Below are positions 1-7,444 of a DNA stretch of 14,850 bases, piece after piece. The notes beneath the pieces were generated by a model, which was not told where the DNA came from, made no database searches, and worked only from the letters and a program-made list of their open reading frames with translations. Origin of the DNA: Pseudomonadota bacterium. GTDB lineage: Bacteria; Pseudomonadota; Gammaproteobacteria; Burkholderiales; Burkholderiaceae_B. The position numbers and the translations under genes are program-made. The stretch covers positions 1-14,850 of the forward strand of contig JAEYVD010000466.1 of assembly GCA_023432075.1 (NCBI GenBank). Reading direction: 5' to 3'. The first letter of the stretch is position 1. Every line of letters begins with the position of its first letter.

Positions 1-2
1 AC

Positions 3-647
3 CAGAGCCTGCCCTACCAGGCCACCGCCAACGGCGCAACGGGCTATCGAAGCCTGAGCGTCTCGTTTCCCCGTAGCGCGTTGTCGCAGCGGGATTCGCG
101 CATCGGCGCCTTCTACAAGCTGCGCACCGACGACGGATCGCCGCGCGGTGCGCTCCTGGCCGGCTACATGGATCACCTGTTCAAGGGCATGGAAAGCTGG
201 TCCGATACCGAAGCGGCCGAACTGGGCGAGCGGTTGATCGATCTCATCGTGCTCTTTCTGGTGCAGCCCGGACACGGGCAGGTGTCGGAGGCGGACAGCA
301 GCGTCACGGTGGCGCATCGCGCGCGCGTGCTGGCTTACATCCGCCAGCACCTCGCCGATCCTGATCTGTCGCCCTCGCGGGTGGCGCAGGGCTGCGGCGT
401 TTCCGTCGCCTATCTGCACCGCATCCTGCGCGCGGGCGGACTGTCCGTGGAGTCATTCATCTTCGAGCAGCGGCTGGACCGGTGCCGCGAATTGCTCCTG
501 GACGCGCGGCATCGTCATCGCGGCATCGCCGAGCTGGCGTATCAGGTGGGATTTTCCCACCCTTCGCATTTCAGCCGGCTGTTCAAGCAGCGCTTTGGCG
601 TGACGCCCCGGGATCTGCGGGCAGGCGGCCGTGCCACCCAGGATTGA
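3..647 (+). CDS. AraC-family transcriptional regulator, 5' end missing
   Basis: This is the C-terminal 214 residues of a DNA-binding transcription factor; the reading frame is open to the left edge of the window, so the true start lies upstream. The region up to about base 310 resembles the end of the cupin-like sensing domain of the NitR/FeaR-type AraC subgroup (AraC_binding_2). From about 321 to 625 lies a complete AraC/XylS double helix-turn-helix domain. The first helix pair is around LSPSRVAQGCGVSVAYLHRI. The second carries the typical IAELAYQVGFSHPSHFSRLF pattern and ends in the family signature FKQRFGVTPRDLR. The family generally activates nearby catabolic genes, but its targets cannot be told here. 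It converges on the phosphoesterase gene. A TTG at 81 could be read as a start but would cut the sensing domain, so I reject it. Confidence 0.88.
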   Translation, partial: QSLPYQATANGATGYRSLSVSFPRSALSQRDSRIGAFYKLRTDDGSPRGALLAGYMDHLFKGMESWSDTEAAELGERLIDLIVLFLVQPGHGQVSEADSSVTVAHRARVLAYIRQHLADPDLSPSRVAQGCGVSVAYLHRILRAGGLSVESFIFEQRLDRCRELLLDARHRHRGIAELAYQVGFSHPSHFSRLFKQRFGVTPRDLRAGGRATQD

Positions 648-665
648 GCACGAATCGCCAATGCA

Positions 666-700
666 CAACGGCCCGCTGGATCAGCGGGCCGTTGGCCTTT
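666..700. terminator. Bidirectional hairpin between convergent genes
   Basis: There is a perfect 13-bp inverted repeat, CAACGGCCCGCTG at 666-678 and its complement at 682-694, with a 3-base loop. A short CCTTT follows on the + strand. The hairpin sits 19 bases after the AraC-type gene stop and 26 bases after the stop of the minus-strand phosphoesterase gene, so it can serve both convergent genes. The T-tract is weak on both strands, so termination efficiency is uncertain. Confidence 0.65.
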
Positions 701-719
701 CAGGGCAGGTGAAACCCGC

Positions 720-2891
720 TTAGAACGGCGAAGGCTGGTTGGACAGGTTGACGATGCTGTTGGTGGTCAGGTCCAGGCGGATGTGCTCGGACGGCGCGCC
801 GTTTGCCAGCTTCAGCATGATCGCCATCAACGGCTTGAAGCGCGCCTTGAACAGATCGGCCGGCGTGTTGGCGTTGCTGACGCTGTTGCCGTTCATCTGC
901 ACGGCGGCGTTGGTCTGGTTAAGCGCCTGGGCCAGCAGTTTGTACTGGCTGGCGCGCTGCGCCGGAATATCCGTGAACGCCAGGTCGCCCGCATTGGCAA
1001 GGCGCACGAAGTCGCCTGCCATTTCCAGCGCCGTCCACTGCGCGAAGTCCGACAGCTGCATGCCGTTGGCCTGGGCCAGGGCTTGTGCGCGCGTCTGGGC
1101 GTTGGCCGCATCCGCGGCATAGGCCGCATTGCTCGCGCCACTGCCGCCGCCATCAGACAGGCACGCGAAAAACGCGGGCGTCAGGTTGTTCTGGTTGCCG
1201 GTGTTTGCCAGCTCCTTCAGTGTCACCGTCGTCTGCAACTGGGACAACGCCAGCAGGTCTGCGCCCGTCAACGGGCTCTTGACCAGTTCGCGCATTTCGC
1301 AGCGCCAGTCGTCGTTGAGCAGACGCAGGCGCACCAGCTCGCTCATGTAGCGATACGTAAAGTCGCCGTAGTCCTTGGCGTCCAGGATCGACACGTCCCA
1401 CCGCGGCGGCACGGTGTAGGCGTTCTCGGCGCGGTAGAGGTCGAACAGTTCATCAAAGCGCGGCACCTCGTCCAGACGGATGGTCTGCACTTCGATCTCG
1501 TCGGCGCTCTGCAGCGTCATGAGTTTGTACGCGGGCACGTAGGCCGCCATGGAGGGCGCCTGGATGTTGAAGAGCGCGTGTTCGCCGCCGTAGTTGCGCA
1601 AGGCCATGTCATTGAAGTGCATGTGGCCGCCCACGTGCACTTTCAAGCCGGTCTCGGCCAGCGCGCGGGTGGTGTTCTCCGCGGGTCGGCGGATCATCTG
1701 CATCTTGTTGGCGCCCAGCAGCGCCTCGATGTCATCGGACGCGCCATTGAAGAACTCGGACATCGGGAAGTGGCTGAAGGCGATGACCTGCTTGCCCTGC
1801 GCCTTGCCGCGCGCGACCACGTCGGCCAGCCATTTGATGACGTGGGCCTTGTGGGTCAGCATCTTGTTGTAGCCCTGGTCGCCCGAACCGGTGAAGTCGT
1901 TGGCGCCCGGGCCCGTGGGCACATAGACGTTGGCGTCCAGGCCCACCAGCCACACGCCCTTGACGGGTTCGACCACGTAGGACGTGTCGGGCACCATCTT
2001 GCAAAGCGTGTAGTTCTGCGGCTTGTTCGGGCCGCCCGTGCCTTCGGCACAGATCTCGTACTGGCGGTTGATCCAGTTGGCTTGCGCCGCCGCGGTCGCG
2101 TAGTCGTAGTCTTCGTACTTGTAGGTGCTGTAAGGCGTCTCGTAGTACACGTTTTGCGGCTGGGGCATGAAGCCGTGCTGCTCGAGCGCGGCGGTGATGC
2201 CCGAGTAGCCCATGTGCAGCACTTCCTCGGTGCAGTACGTATTGCCGATCCGCGTCCAGTCGCCGCTGTAGGCCGTGTTGCACACATTGGCGCCGCGGCT
2301 GTAGATCGGTTGCGAGAAACCGATCGCGCCCGTCACGGGATCCAGGCCAAGATAGTCGCTCTTGCCGGCCGGCTGGTTGAAGGGGCGGTTGGGATCGTGG
2401 TTGCCCGGTGCGGCGAAGAACTGGATGCCGTGCTTCTTCGAATAGTCATCCATGATCTTGACCAGGCCGCGCATGTGCACAGGCTGGCCGTCGTCCGAGA
2501 AGTCGCCCGGCAGCGCGATGTACTTCACGCCGCGCTTTGCGGCATCGTCCAGCGCGGCCAGGAACGCAAAGTAGTTCTCGTTGAACAGACGCGTGGACGT
2601 CAGTTGCGCGTACATCGTGCGGATGGTCGCGTTGTCGCCGGCCTTCGGGTTCGGAATGCCGGGGAACGAGCCATCCTTGAAGTCCGCGTAGACGTCATGG
2701 AAGTGGATGTCGGGCATGAATGCAACCTGCACGGGGGCGGGCGGCTGCGCGGGCGTTTCGGTCGGGGGCGGCGTCTCCGCAACGGGCGGCATCGTGTTGT
2801 CGTCGTCCTTGTCGCCGCCGCATGCGGCGAGTAGGGCAACGAGCAGCAGCGAGGCTGCGGTGCGGACGGGGCGGTAAGGGCGAAGCGTCAT
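720..2891 (-). CDS. Lipoprotein metallophosphoesterase (calcineurin-like)
   Basis: This encodes a 723-residue secreted, lipid-anchored phosphoesterase. The N-terminus has a basic segment, a hydrophobic stretch and a lipobox LAAC with the lipidated Cys at residue 24. A Pro/Glu/Thr-rich linker follows (about 35-54). The calcineurin-like metallophosphoesterase motifs follow in order: D61-I-H63, G129-D130 in LPGDFSDDG, G163-N-H-D166, H374 in FSHFP, and G422-H-M-H425. These residues bind the two catalytic metal ions in the family. Roughly 290 residues after the last motif have no fold I recognise; they are rich in Ala, Asn and Gln. Substrate is unknown (phosphomonoester, diester or nucleotide). 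The protein should sit in the periplasm or on the outer membrane. The start is fixed by the signal peptide. A PhoB-like box 145 bases upstream suggests phosphate-starvation control. Confidence 0.85.
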   Translation of the reverse strand: MTLRPYRPVRTAASLLLVALLAACGGDKDDDNTMPPVAETPPPTETPAQPPAPVQVAFMPDIHFHDVYADFKDGSFPGIPNPKAGDNATIRTMYAQLTSTRLFNENYFAFLAALDDAAKRGVKYIALPGDFSDDGQPVHMRGLVKIMDDYSKKHGIQFFAAPGNHDPNRPFNQPAGKSDYLGLDPVTGAIGFSQPIYSRGANVCNTAYSGDWTRIGNTYCTEEVLHMGYSGITAALEQHGFMPQPQNVYYETPYSTYKYEDYDYATAAAQANWINRQYEICAEGTGGPNKPQNYTLCKMVPDTSYVVEPVKGVWLVGLDANVYVPTGPGANDFTGSGDQGYNKMLTHKAHVIKWLADVVARGKAQGKQVIAFSHFPMSEFFNGASDDIEALLGANKMQMIRRPAENTTRALAETGLKVHVGGHMHFNDMALRNYGGEHALFNIQAPSMAAYVPAYKLMTLQSADEIEVQTIRLDEVPRFDELFDLYRAENAYTVPPRWDVSILDAKDYGDFTYRYMSELVRLRLLNDDWRCEMRELVKSPLTGADLLALSQLQTTVTLKELANTGNQNNLTPAFFACLSDGGGSGASNAAYAADAANAQTRAQALAQANGMQLSDFAQWTALEMAGDFVRLANAGDLAFTDIPAQRASQYKLLAQALNQTNAAVQMNGNSVSNANTPADLFKARFKPLMAIMLKLANGAPSEHIRLDLTTNSIVNLSNQPSPF

Positions 2892-3035
2892 CGGGCTTGG
2901 ATATCCTGGATAGTTCGGTGCGGCGGCGTTCGGGCAGGGGTGTTGGTCATGCCGGGCCGGCAGCCGCAGGTCAGCTGCCTGGGTCGGTTTTTTGGGTCAG
3001 CGACTTGTAAGCGGGCCCAATGCTCACTGACCCGC

Positions 3036-3053
3036 ATGACAGCGTCATGAATG
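3036..3053 (-). promoter_or_regulatory. Candidate PhoB box upstream of the phosphoesterase
   Basis: On the minus strand this reads CATTCATGACGCTGTCAT: two half-sites, CATTCAT and CTGTCAT, separated by four bases. The known Pho box is two CTGTCAT-like heptamers with a 4-base AT-rich spacer, and 12 of the 14 half-site bases match. The spacer GACG is less AT-rich than usual. A poor -10-like GAGCAT lies 10-11 bases downstream (3020-3025). The same bases also form a dyad, CATGAC-AGC-GTCATG at 3035-3049, so a palindromic operator for another regulator is an alternative. Confidence 0.5.
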
Positions 3054-3081
3054 CCGAACCGGTCCGCGTCACGCGACAGGC

Positions 3082-3115
3082 AAAAAAAAGCCCCGCACAT
3101 CAGGTGCGGGGCTTT
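3082..3115 (-). terminator. Rho-independent terminator of the aldehyde dehydrogenase gene
   Basis: There is a perfect 12-bp stem (3087-3098 with 3104-3115) and a 5-base loop. On the minus strand it is followed by a run of eight T (complement of the A-run 3082-3089, which overlaps the stem base). It begins 20 bases after the stop codon of the minus-strand aldehyde dehydrogenase gene. This is a textbook intrinsic terminator. It also separates that gene from the phosphoesterase downstream on the same strand, which therefore needs its own promoter. Confidence 0.93.
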
Positions 3116-3135
3116 GCGATGCGGCAGTCGCAGGA

Positions 3136-4563
3136 TCAGACGTGCGTGATGAACTTCGTGACCAGGTAGCCTTCGAAGGTTTCCGTGCCGCCTTCGCTGC
3201 CGATGCCGCTGTCCTTGATGCCGCCGAAGGGCGTCTCGGCCAGGGCGCTGCCGAAGTGGTTGATGTTGACCATGCCGGCTTCCAGGCCGTTGGAGACCTT
3301 GGTCGCGGTCTTCAGCGAGTTCGTGAACACATACGAAGACAGGCCGAACGGCAGGCTGTTGGCGCGGCGCAGCACCTCATCGGTGTCGCTGAAACGAACC
3401 ACGGGTGCGACCGGACCGAAGGGCTCCTCGGTCATCAGCATGGCGTTGTCGGGCAGGTCCGTGACCACGGTGGGCGCAAAGAAGAAACCCTTGCGATCCA
3501 GCGGACCGCCGCCGACCACCACCTTCGCGCCGTGCTTCTTGGCGTCGTCGATGAAGGCGCTCATGGCGGGCACGCGGCGCTCATGGGCGAGCGGCCCCAT
3601 CTCGGTGCCGGCTTCCAGGCCGTCGCCCACCTTGATGTTCTTGAGCACTTCCGAGAACCGTGCAAGGAACTGCTCGTACGCACCGTCCTGCACATAGAAG
3701 CGGGTGGGCGACACGCAGACCTGGCCGGCGTTGCGCACCTTGAACTTGGCCAGCATCTCGGCCGCGCGGTCGATGTCGGCGTCGTCGAACACGAGCACGG
3801 GCGAATGGCCGCCCAGTTCCATGGTGACGCGTTTCATGTGCGCGCCGGCCAGCGCCGCAAGCTGCTTGCCTACCGGCACGGAGCCAGTGAACGACACCTT
3901 GCGCACGATCGGCGAACGGATCAGGTAGTCCGAGATCATGGCGGGCTCGCCCCAGACGATGTTCAGGCAGCCCTTGGGCAGACCGGCGTCGTGGAACATG
4001 CGCGCAATGGCCATGACCGCGCTGGGCGAATCCTCGGGCCCCTTGAGCACGACCGTGCAGCCGGCGCCGATGGCGGCGGCGATCTTGCGGATGGCCTGGT
4101 TGTACGGGAAGTTCCAGGGCGTGAAGGCGGCGCAGACGCCGATGGGCTCGCGCACCACGATCTGGCGGACGTCGGGATTGCGCGGCTGGATAACGCGGCC
4201 GTAGATGCGCCGGCATTCCTCGGCGTGCCAATCGGCGTGTTCGGCGCAGGAGGTGACTTCGCCCACGGCTTCGGCCAGCGGCTTGCCCTGATCCAGCGTC
4301 ATGTTGCGGCCGATCTCCTGGGCGCGCTCTCGCGACAGCGTGGCGACCTTGCGCAGGATCGCCGAGCGGTCCATGGGCGAGGACTTCTTCCACGATTCGA
4401 AGGCGCGCTGGGCGGCGGCTAGCGCGCGATCCAGATCCGTTTGCGTGGCGTGGGGCAGCTGGCCGAGCACCTCAAGCGTGGCCGGGTTGATGACGTCCTG
4501 GGTGCGCCTGCCCTCGCCGGCGACGAATTCGCCGTCGATATACAGCGCCAACTGTTCATACAT
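3136..4563 (-). CDS. NAD(P)-dependent aldehyde dehydrogenase, succinate-semialdehyde dehydrogenase type
   Basis: This 475-residue cytosolic enzyme oxidises an aldehyde to a carboxylic acid with NAD(P)+. All core aldehyde dehydrogenase features are visible: N151 in FTPWNFP (oxyanion hole), K174 in the cofactor-binding VVLKGPED stretch, FTGS at 225-228, the general base E249 in MELGG, the catalytic C283 in GQVC, and the EEPFGP motif near 380. Length and motifs fit the GabD/SSADH-like branch (usually about 480 residues), but related semialdehydes are possible substrates. The usual KPSE/KPAE motif reads KGPED here. The ATG at 4563 is chosen because the protein begins normally there ([12 protein letters not shown]) and AAGGA lies 9 bases upstream. 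The open frame continues upstream to 5001 only by chance, over the divergent gene. It is transcribed alone and ends at a strong terminator. Confidence 0.92.
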   Translation of the reverse strand: MYEQLALYIDGEFVAGEGRRTQDVINPATLEVLGQLPHATQTDLDRALAAAQRAFESWKKSSPMDRSAILRKVATLSRERAQEIGRNMTLDQGKPLAEAVGEVTSCAEHADWHAEECRRIYGRVIQPRNPDVRQIVVREPIGVCAAFTPWNFPYNQAIRKIAAAIGAGCTVVLKGPEDSPSAVMAIARMFHDAGLPKGCLNIVWGEPAMISDYLIRSPIVRKVSFTGSVPVGKQLAALAGAHMKRVTMELGGHSPVLVFDDADIDRAAEMLAKFKVRNAGQVCVSPTRFYVQDGAYEQFLARFSEVLKNIKVGDGLEAGTEMGPLAHERRVPAMSAFIDDAKKHGAKVVVGGGPLDRKGFFFAPTVVTDLPDNAMLMTEEPFGPVAPVVRFSDTDEVLRRANSLPFGLSSYVFTNSLKTATKVSNGLEAGMVNINHFGSALAETPFGGIKDSGIGSEGGTETFEGYLVTKFITHV

Positions 4564-4619
4564 GCCTGTCGTTCCTTGCGAAATAGGAATGGGTAGCTGG
4601 AAAGGACCAGCGCCTGTTG

Positions 4620-4632
4620 CTGCCCTCGGCAG
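4620..4632. promoter_or_regulatory. Short dyad in the divergent promoter region
   Basis: CTGCC-CTC-GGCAG forms a 5-bp-arm inverted repeat in the 201-base region between the divergent aldehyde dehydrogenase and hydroxylase genes. It could be an operator, but it is short and no cognate regulator is identified. Confidence 0.2.
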
Positions 4633-4704
4633 TCTAAACCAGCTTGTTCCGGGCAAACGGAGCCAATCCCCGCCGCGAGCTTGGGGCCATTGGCGATCCG
4701 ACGC

Positions 4705-4734
4705 TTGCGCGCCTGCATCGCCCGGAGCAAAAAT
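4705..4734 (+). promoter_or_regulatory. Weak candidate promoter for the beta-hydroxylase gene
   Basis: TTGCGC at 4705-4710 and AAAAAT at 4729-4734 are separated by 18 bases, a plausible sigma-70 arrangement starting transcription about 20 bases before the ATG at 4765. Both boxes match consensus only in part. Confidence 0.3.
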
Positions 4735-4764
4735 AGGGAATCTTCGGCTGTCTTCCGCATACCT

Positions 4765-5520
4765 ATGGTGCAACCCGTCGATGCGCGCCCGGCCACCCGT
4801 CCCAGCCTCTACTCCCGGGTCTTTTTCGGCTTCATCGACTGGCTGCGCCAGCGCATTGCGCAGGCCTCGCTGGTCGGCGACAAGCCCATATTCCAGAACA
4901 GCCAGTTCCCGTGGATTAGCGCCCTGGAAGCGCGGGCGCCCGCCATCCGCGCCGAACTGACCGGCCTCTTGGCCGACCGTCAGGCTTTGCCCGCCTTTCA
5001 TCAGATTTCACCGGACGTAGGCATGATCACGTCCGACGACCAATGGAAGACCTTTGTCTTCATGGGCTACGGCCTGCGCTCGGAACGCAACCTGGCGCGC
5101 TGCCCGGCCACCGCCCGCGCGCTACAGGACATTCCGGGGCTGCGCACCGCCTTCTTCTCCATCCTGGAGGCCGGCAAGCGCATTCCGCTGCACACCGGGC
5201 CGTACAACGGCGTGTTGCGCCTGCACCTGGGCCTTGTCGTCCCCGAGCCGCCCGAGCGCTGCTGGATCGAGGTGGGCGGCGAACGCTACAGCTGGCGCGA
5301 AGGCCGGGCGGTCGTCTTTGACGACCTGTATCCCCATGAGGTGCACAACGATACCGACGGCCTGCGGGCCGTGCTCTTCGTGGACTTTGAGCGTCCGTGC
5401 CGCGCTCCTGTAAAATGGCTAAATCGCCTGGTGCTCATGGCTGCGCCGTTCACGGACGAAATCCGTCGCGGCAAGGCAAATCATGACGCCTGGGAGAAGG
5501 GCTACTACCGTCAGAAATAG
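4765..5520 (+). CDS. Aspartyl/asparaginyl beta-hydroxylase family dioxygenase (LpxO-like)
   Basis: This is a 251-residue Fe(II)/2-oxoglutarate dioxygenase. The catalytic core matches the family closely: H143 in PLHTGPYNG (metal ligand), R152 and H154 in LRLHLGL, H191 in [10 protein letters not shown] (second metal ligand) and R201 in LRAVLFVDF (2-oxoglutarate). The spacings agree with human aspartyl/asparaginyl hydroxylase (H679, R688, H690, H725, R735). Bacterial members include LpxO, which 2-hydroxylates a lipid A acyl chain, but also enzymes of unknown substrate. LpxO is usually somewhat longer with a membrane segment; here I see only a short hydrophobic patch (about residues 16-27). The ATG at 4765 fits the protein start, but no clear ribosome-binding site precedes it. 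A frame extension upstream to 4681 overlaps the promoter region and is unlikely. Confidence 0.82.
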   Translation: MVQPVDARPATRPSLYSRVFFGFIDWLRQRIAQASLVGDKPIFQNSQFPWISALEARAPAIRAELTGLLADRQALPAFHQISPDVGMITSDDQWKTFVFMGYGLRSERNLARCPATARALQDIPGLRTAFFSILEAGKRIPLHTGPYNGVLRLHLGLVVPEPPERCWIEVGGERYSWREGRAVVFDDLYPHEVHNDTDGLRAVLFVDFERPCRAPVKWLNRLVLMAAPFTDEIRRGKANHDAWEKGYYRQK

Positions 5521-5541
5521 GGGCGGATGGCCCGCCAAACC

Positions 5542-5570
5542 GACCCCCTTGACAGGGGGCGTGGTCTTTT
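5542..5570 (+). terminator. Probable terminator after the beta-hydroxylase gene
   Basis: The stem CCCCCT 5544-5549 pairs with AGGGGG 5554-5559 around a TGAC loop. Outer GA/TC bases can extend it, and TTTT follows at 5567-5570. It begins 22 bases after the hydroxylase stop and would insulate the ribosomal operon. The stem is short and the T-tract is offset by a bulge, so this is moderate. Confidence 0.5.
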
Positions 5571-5592
5571 GTGCGCAATCCCAACAAAGTGC

Positions 5593-5621
5593 TTGCGCTC
5601 AAAAATTAACCACGTTAGAAT
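5593..5621 (+). promoter_or_regulatory. Sigma-70-type promoter of the spc-alpha operon
   Basis: TTGCGC (5593-5598) and TAGAAT (5616-5621) are separated by the ideal 17 bases, with an A/T-rich stretch (CAAAAATTAA) in the spacer. Transcription would start near 5628. It is the best promoter-like pair in the region and lies just after a terminator-like hairpin, as expected for the head of a highly expressed operon. Confidence 0.6.
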
Positions 5622-5863
5622 TATCAGCTTTCCCAGATTGTCGATTCATCGAAGCCGAAGGCTAGATGAGCGCGTCGGGGGGAATACCCGCAGGATTTCA
5701 ACCCAGGGTCGTTGCGTTGCCAACCGGTTGCTGGTCCAAGTAGTTACGGACTTGCCGACATAAAAGCAGGGCGGCTGACCTGACGGGACCAAAACTGGCA
5801 GGAATTGCAGTGTTCCCTTGTTGGGAAAACCGTATTTCCAGTTAAGTTGGAACAGGAAAAATC

Positions 5864-6232
5864 ATGATCCAAATGCAGACCACGCTGGACGTGGCCGATA
5901 ACACTGGTGCGCGTCATGTCATGTGCATTAAGGTGCTCGGTGGCTCCAAGCGCCGTTATGCCGGTATCGGCGACATCATCAAGGTGAGCGTCAAAGATGC
6001 GGCTCCGCGCGGACGCGTCAAGAAAGGCGAAATTTACAATGCCGTGGTGGTTCGTACCGCCAAGGGCGTGCGCCGTAAAGACGGTTCGCTGATTCGTTTC
6101 GGTGGCAATGCCGCCGTGTTGCTCAACGCCAAGCTGGAGCCTATCGGCACCCGCATCTTCGGACCCGTTACGCGTGAACTGCGTACCGAGAAGTTCATGA
6201 AGATCGTGTCGCTGGCCCCGGAAGTGCTGTAA
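5864..6232 (+). CDS. rplN: 50S ribosomal protein L14
   Basis: This 122-residue protein has the exact usual length of L14. It carries the family stretch around residues 60-85 ([16 protein letters not shown], then [16 protein letters not shown]). L14 binds 23S rRNA and forms an intersubunit bridge with 16S helix 44; it is also the docking site of the silencing factor RsfS. The ATG at 5864 follows AGGA. A second ATG three codons later is not needed. It is the first gene of the spc block here. In most bacteria rpsQ of the S10 operon would lie immediately upstream; instead there is a separate promoter and an unrelated gene. Confidence 0.98.
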   Translation: MIQMQTTLDVADNTGARHVMCIKVLGGSKRRYAGIGDIIKVSVKDAAPRGRVKKGEIYNAVVVRTAKGVRRKDGSLIRFGGNAAVLLNAKLEPIGTRIFGPVTRELRTEKFMKIVSLAPEVL

Positions 6233-6243
6233 GGAGCCCTACG

Positions 6244-6564
6244 ATGAACAACATTCGTAAAGGCGACGAAGTCATCGTCCTGACCGGCCGCGACAAGAAG
6301 CGTCGCGGTACCGTGCTGGCCCGCGTTGGCGCCGACCACGTCCTGGTCGAAGGCGTCAACGTTGCCAAGAAGCACGTGAAAGCCAACCCGATGGCTAACA
6401 ACCCGGGCGGGATTGTCGAAAAGACCATGCCGATCCACATCTCGAATGTGGCGCTCTTCAACCCCGCAACCGGTCGTGGCGACCGCGTGGGCGTTCAAGA
6501 AGTCGAAGGTCGCAAGGTCCGCGTGTTCCGTTCCAATGGTGCCGTTGTCGGCGCCAAGGCGTAA
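6244..6564 (+). CDS. rplX: 50S ribosomal protein L24
   Basis: This 106-residue protein has the KOW RNA-binding motif at the N-terminus (about residues 4-32, [20 protein letters not shown]). L24 is one of the two assembly-initiator proteins of the 50S subunit, binding the 5' end of 23S rRNA and later lying at the peptide exit. It starts 11 bases after rplN with an AAGGAG ribosome-binding site overlapping the rplN stop, which supports coupled translation. The conserved segment around residue 50 ([20 protein letters not shown]) is intact. Confidence 0.97.
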   Translation: MNNIRKGDEVIVLTGRDKKRRGTVLARVGADHVLVEGVNVAKKHVKANPMANNPGGIVEKTMPIHISNVALFNPATGRGDRVGVQEVEGRKVRVFRSNGAVVGAKA

Positions 6565-6576
6565 GGGGCGATAGAC

Positions 6577-7116
6577 ATGTCTCGTTTGCAAGATTTCTAC
6601 AAGAGCAAGGTCGCTGGCGACCTGCAGGCCAAGTTTGGCTACAAGAGCGTCATGGAAGTGCCGCGCATCACCAAGATCACCCTGAACATGGGTGTCTCGG
6701 AAGCGGTCTCCGACAAGAAAGTCATTGAACACGCTGTGTCGGATCTGACCAAGATCGCCGGCCAAAAGCCTGTCGTGACGAAGACCAAGAAGGCTATCGC
6801 CGGTTTCAAGATCCGCGAAAACTACCCGATTGGTTGCATGGTCACGCTGCGTGGTCAACGCATGTACGAATTCCTGGATCGCCTGGTGGCGGTTGCGCTG
6901 CCTCGCGTGCGCGACTTCCGCGGTATCTCGGGTCGTGCGTTCGACGGCCGTGGCAACTACAACATCGGGGTGAAAGAGCAGATCATTTTCCCCGAAATCG
7001 AGTACGACAAGATCGACGCGCTGCGTGGGCTGAACATCAGCATCACCACCTCCGCGAAGACCGACGAAGAAGCCAAGGCGCTGTTGACGGCCTTCAGCTT
7101 CCCGTTCCGTAACTAA
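6577..7116 (+). CDS. rplE: 50S ribosomal protein L5
   Basis: This 179-residue L5 has the usual length and ends with the typical AFSFPFRN. The signature region near residues 55-80 ([19 protein letters not shown]: [20 protein letters not shown]) is present. L5 binds 5S rRNA with L18 and L25 in the central protuberance and contacts the P-site tRNA. It starts 12 bases after rplX with GGGG as a modest ribosome-binding site. In E. coli, the S8 autoregulatory target lies over this rplX-rplE junction; I see no equally clear copy of that structure here. Confidence 0.98.
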   Translation: MSRLQDFYKSKVAGDLQAKFGYKSVMEVPRITKITLNMGVSEAVSDKKVIEHAVSDLTKIAGQKPVVTKTKKAIAGFKIRENYPIGCMVTLRGQRMYEFLDRLVAVALPRVRDFRGISGRAFDGRGNYNIGVKEQIIFPEIEYDKIDALRGLNISITTSAKTDEEAKALLTAFSFPFRN

Positions 7117-7128
7117 GGGGCTGATGAC

Positions 7129-7434
7129 GTGGCTAAACTTTCCCTCATCAATCGCGACATCAAGCGCGCCAAGCTGGCTGACAAGTTCGCGGCCAAGCGC
7201 GCTGAGTTGAAGGCGATCATCGACGACCAGTCGAAGACCGACGAAGAACGTTACCAAGCTCGGCTCAAGCTGCAACAGCTGCCGCGCAATGCCAACCCGA
7301 CACGTCAACGCAACCGTTGCGTGGTCACCGGTCGTCCTCGCGGTGTGTTCCGCAAGTTCGGTCTGACGCGCCACAAACTGCGTGAAATGGCGATGAAGGG
7401 TGAAATCCCCGGCATCACCAAGGCCAGCTGGTAG
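7129..7434 (+). CDS. rpsN: 30S ribosomal protein S14, zinc-independent form
   Basis: This 101-residue protein is the long form of S14, without the paired CxxC zinc motifs of the short form. The C-terminal core ([24 protein letters not shown]) is conserved. It binds 16S rRNA in the 30S head. The start is a GTG at 7129 (GTG-GCT-AAA, Met-Ala-Lys), 12 bases after the rplE stop. An ATG at 7124 is out of frame. GTG starts also occur at secY in this operon. It needs no zinc, unlike L36 in the same operon. Confidence 0.97.
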   Translation: MAKLSLINRDIKRAKLADKFAAKRAELKAIIDDQSKTDEERYQARLKLQQLPRNANPTRQRNRCVVTGRPRGVFRKFGLTRHKLREMAMKGEIPGITKASW

Positions 7435-7444
7435 GAGAAACAAT

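Larger units (their letters stand above)
5521..5863 (+). promoter_or_regulatory. Intergenic region and long leader of the spc-alpha operon
   Basis: These 343 bases hold no credible gene. In order they contain a small hairpin (GGCGG 5522-5526 with CCGCC 5532-5536), a terminator-like hairpin, the rplN promoter, and about 235 bases of untranslated leader. The leader contains the palindrome CAACCGGTTG (5721-5730) and a possible long-range pair TGGTCC 5732-5737 with GGACCA 5786-5791. Two short hairpins lie just before the ribosome-binding site: TTCCC/GGGAA near 5813-5826 and TTCCA/TGGAA near 5836-5852. The AGGA of the rplN ribosome-binding site follows at once. A leader this long suggests control after transcription starts, but no known ribosomal protein leader class is recognised. 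Confidence 0.6.

Noticed and set aside
783..2834. A 683-codon open frame opposite the phosphoesterase gene, and similar long antisense frames at 3142-4422, 6034-7524, 7856-9796, 9891-11228 and 13087-14094
   Set aside because: Each runs opposite a clearly conserved gene and its translation is Arg/His/Val-rich with no domain pattern. GC-rich codon use suppresses stops in this antisense frame.
2994..3033. Inverted repeat GGGTCAG (2994-3000) and CTGACCC (3027-3033) upstream of the phosphoesterase gene
   Set aside because: Arms are only 7 bp with a 26-base loop and no T-run, so it is not convincing as a terminator or operator.
4564..5001. N-terminal extension of the aldehyde dehydrogenase to 5001
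   Set aside because: The extra residues match no aldehyde dehydrogenase and lie antisense to the conserved hydroxylase gene. The ATG at 4563 has a ribosome-binding site.
5549..5577. A perfect -35 hexamer TTGACA at 5549-5554
   Set aside because: Seventeen bases downstream there is only TGCGCA, which is no -10 box, and the hexamer lies in the loop and arm of a terminator-like hairpin.
5527..5763. A 78-codon frame in the rplN leader
   Set aside because: It overlaps the terminator-like hairpin and the promoter, has no ribosome-binding site and no recognisable sequence.
6570..6583. Palindrome AGACATGTCT over the rplE start codon, considered as an S8 or translational control site
   Set aside because: With a minimal loop only three base pairs can form, and it does not resemble the S8 target.
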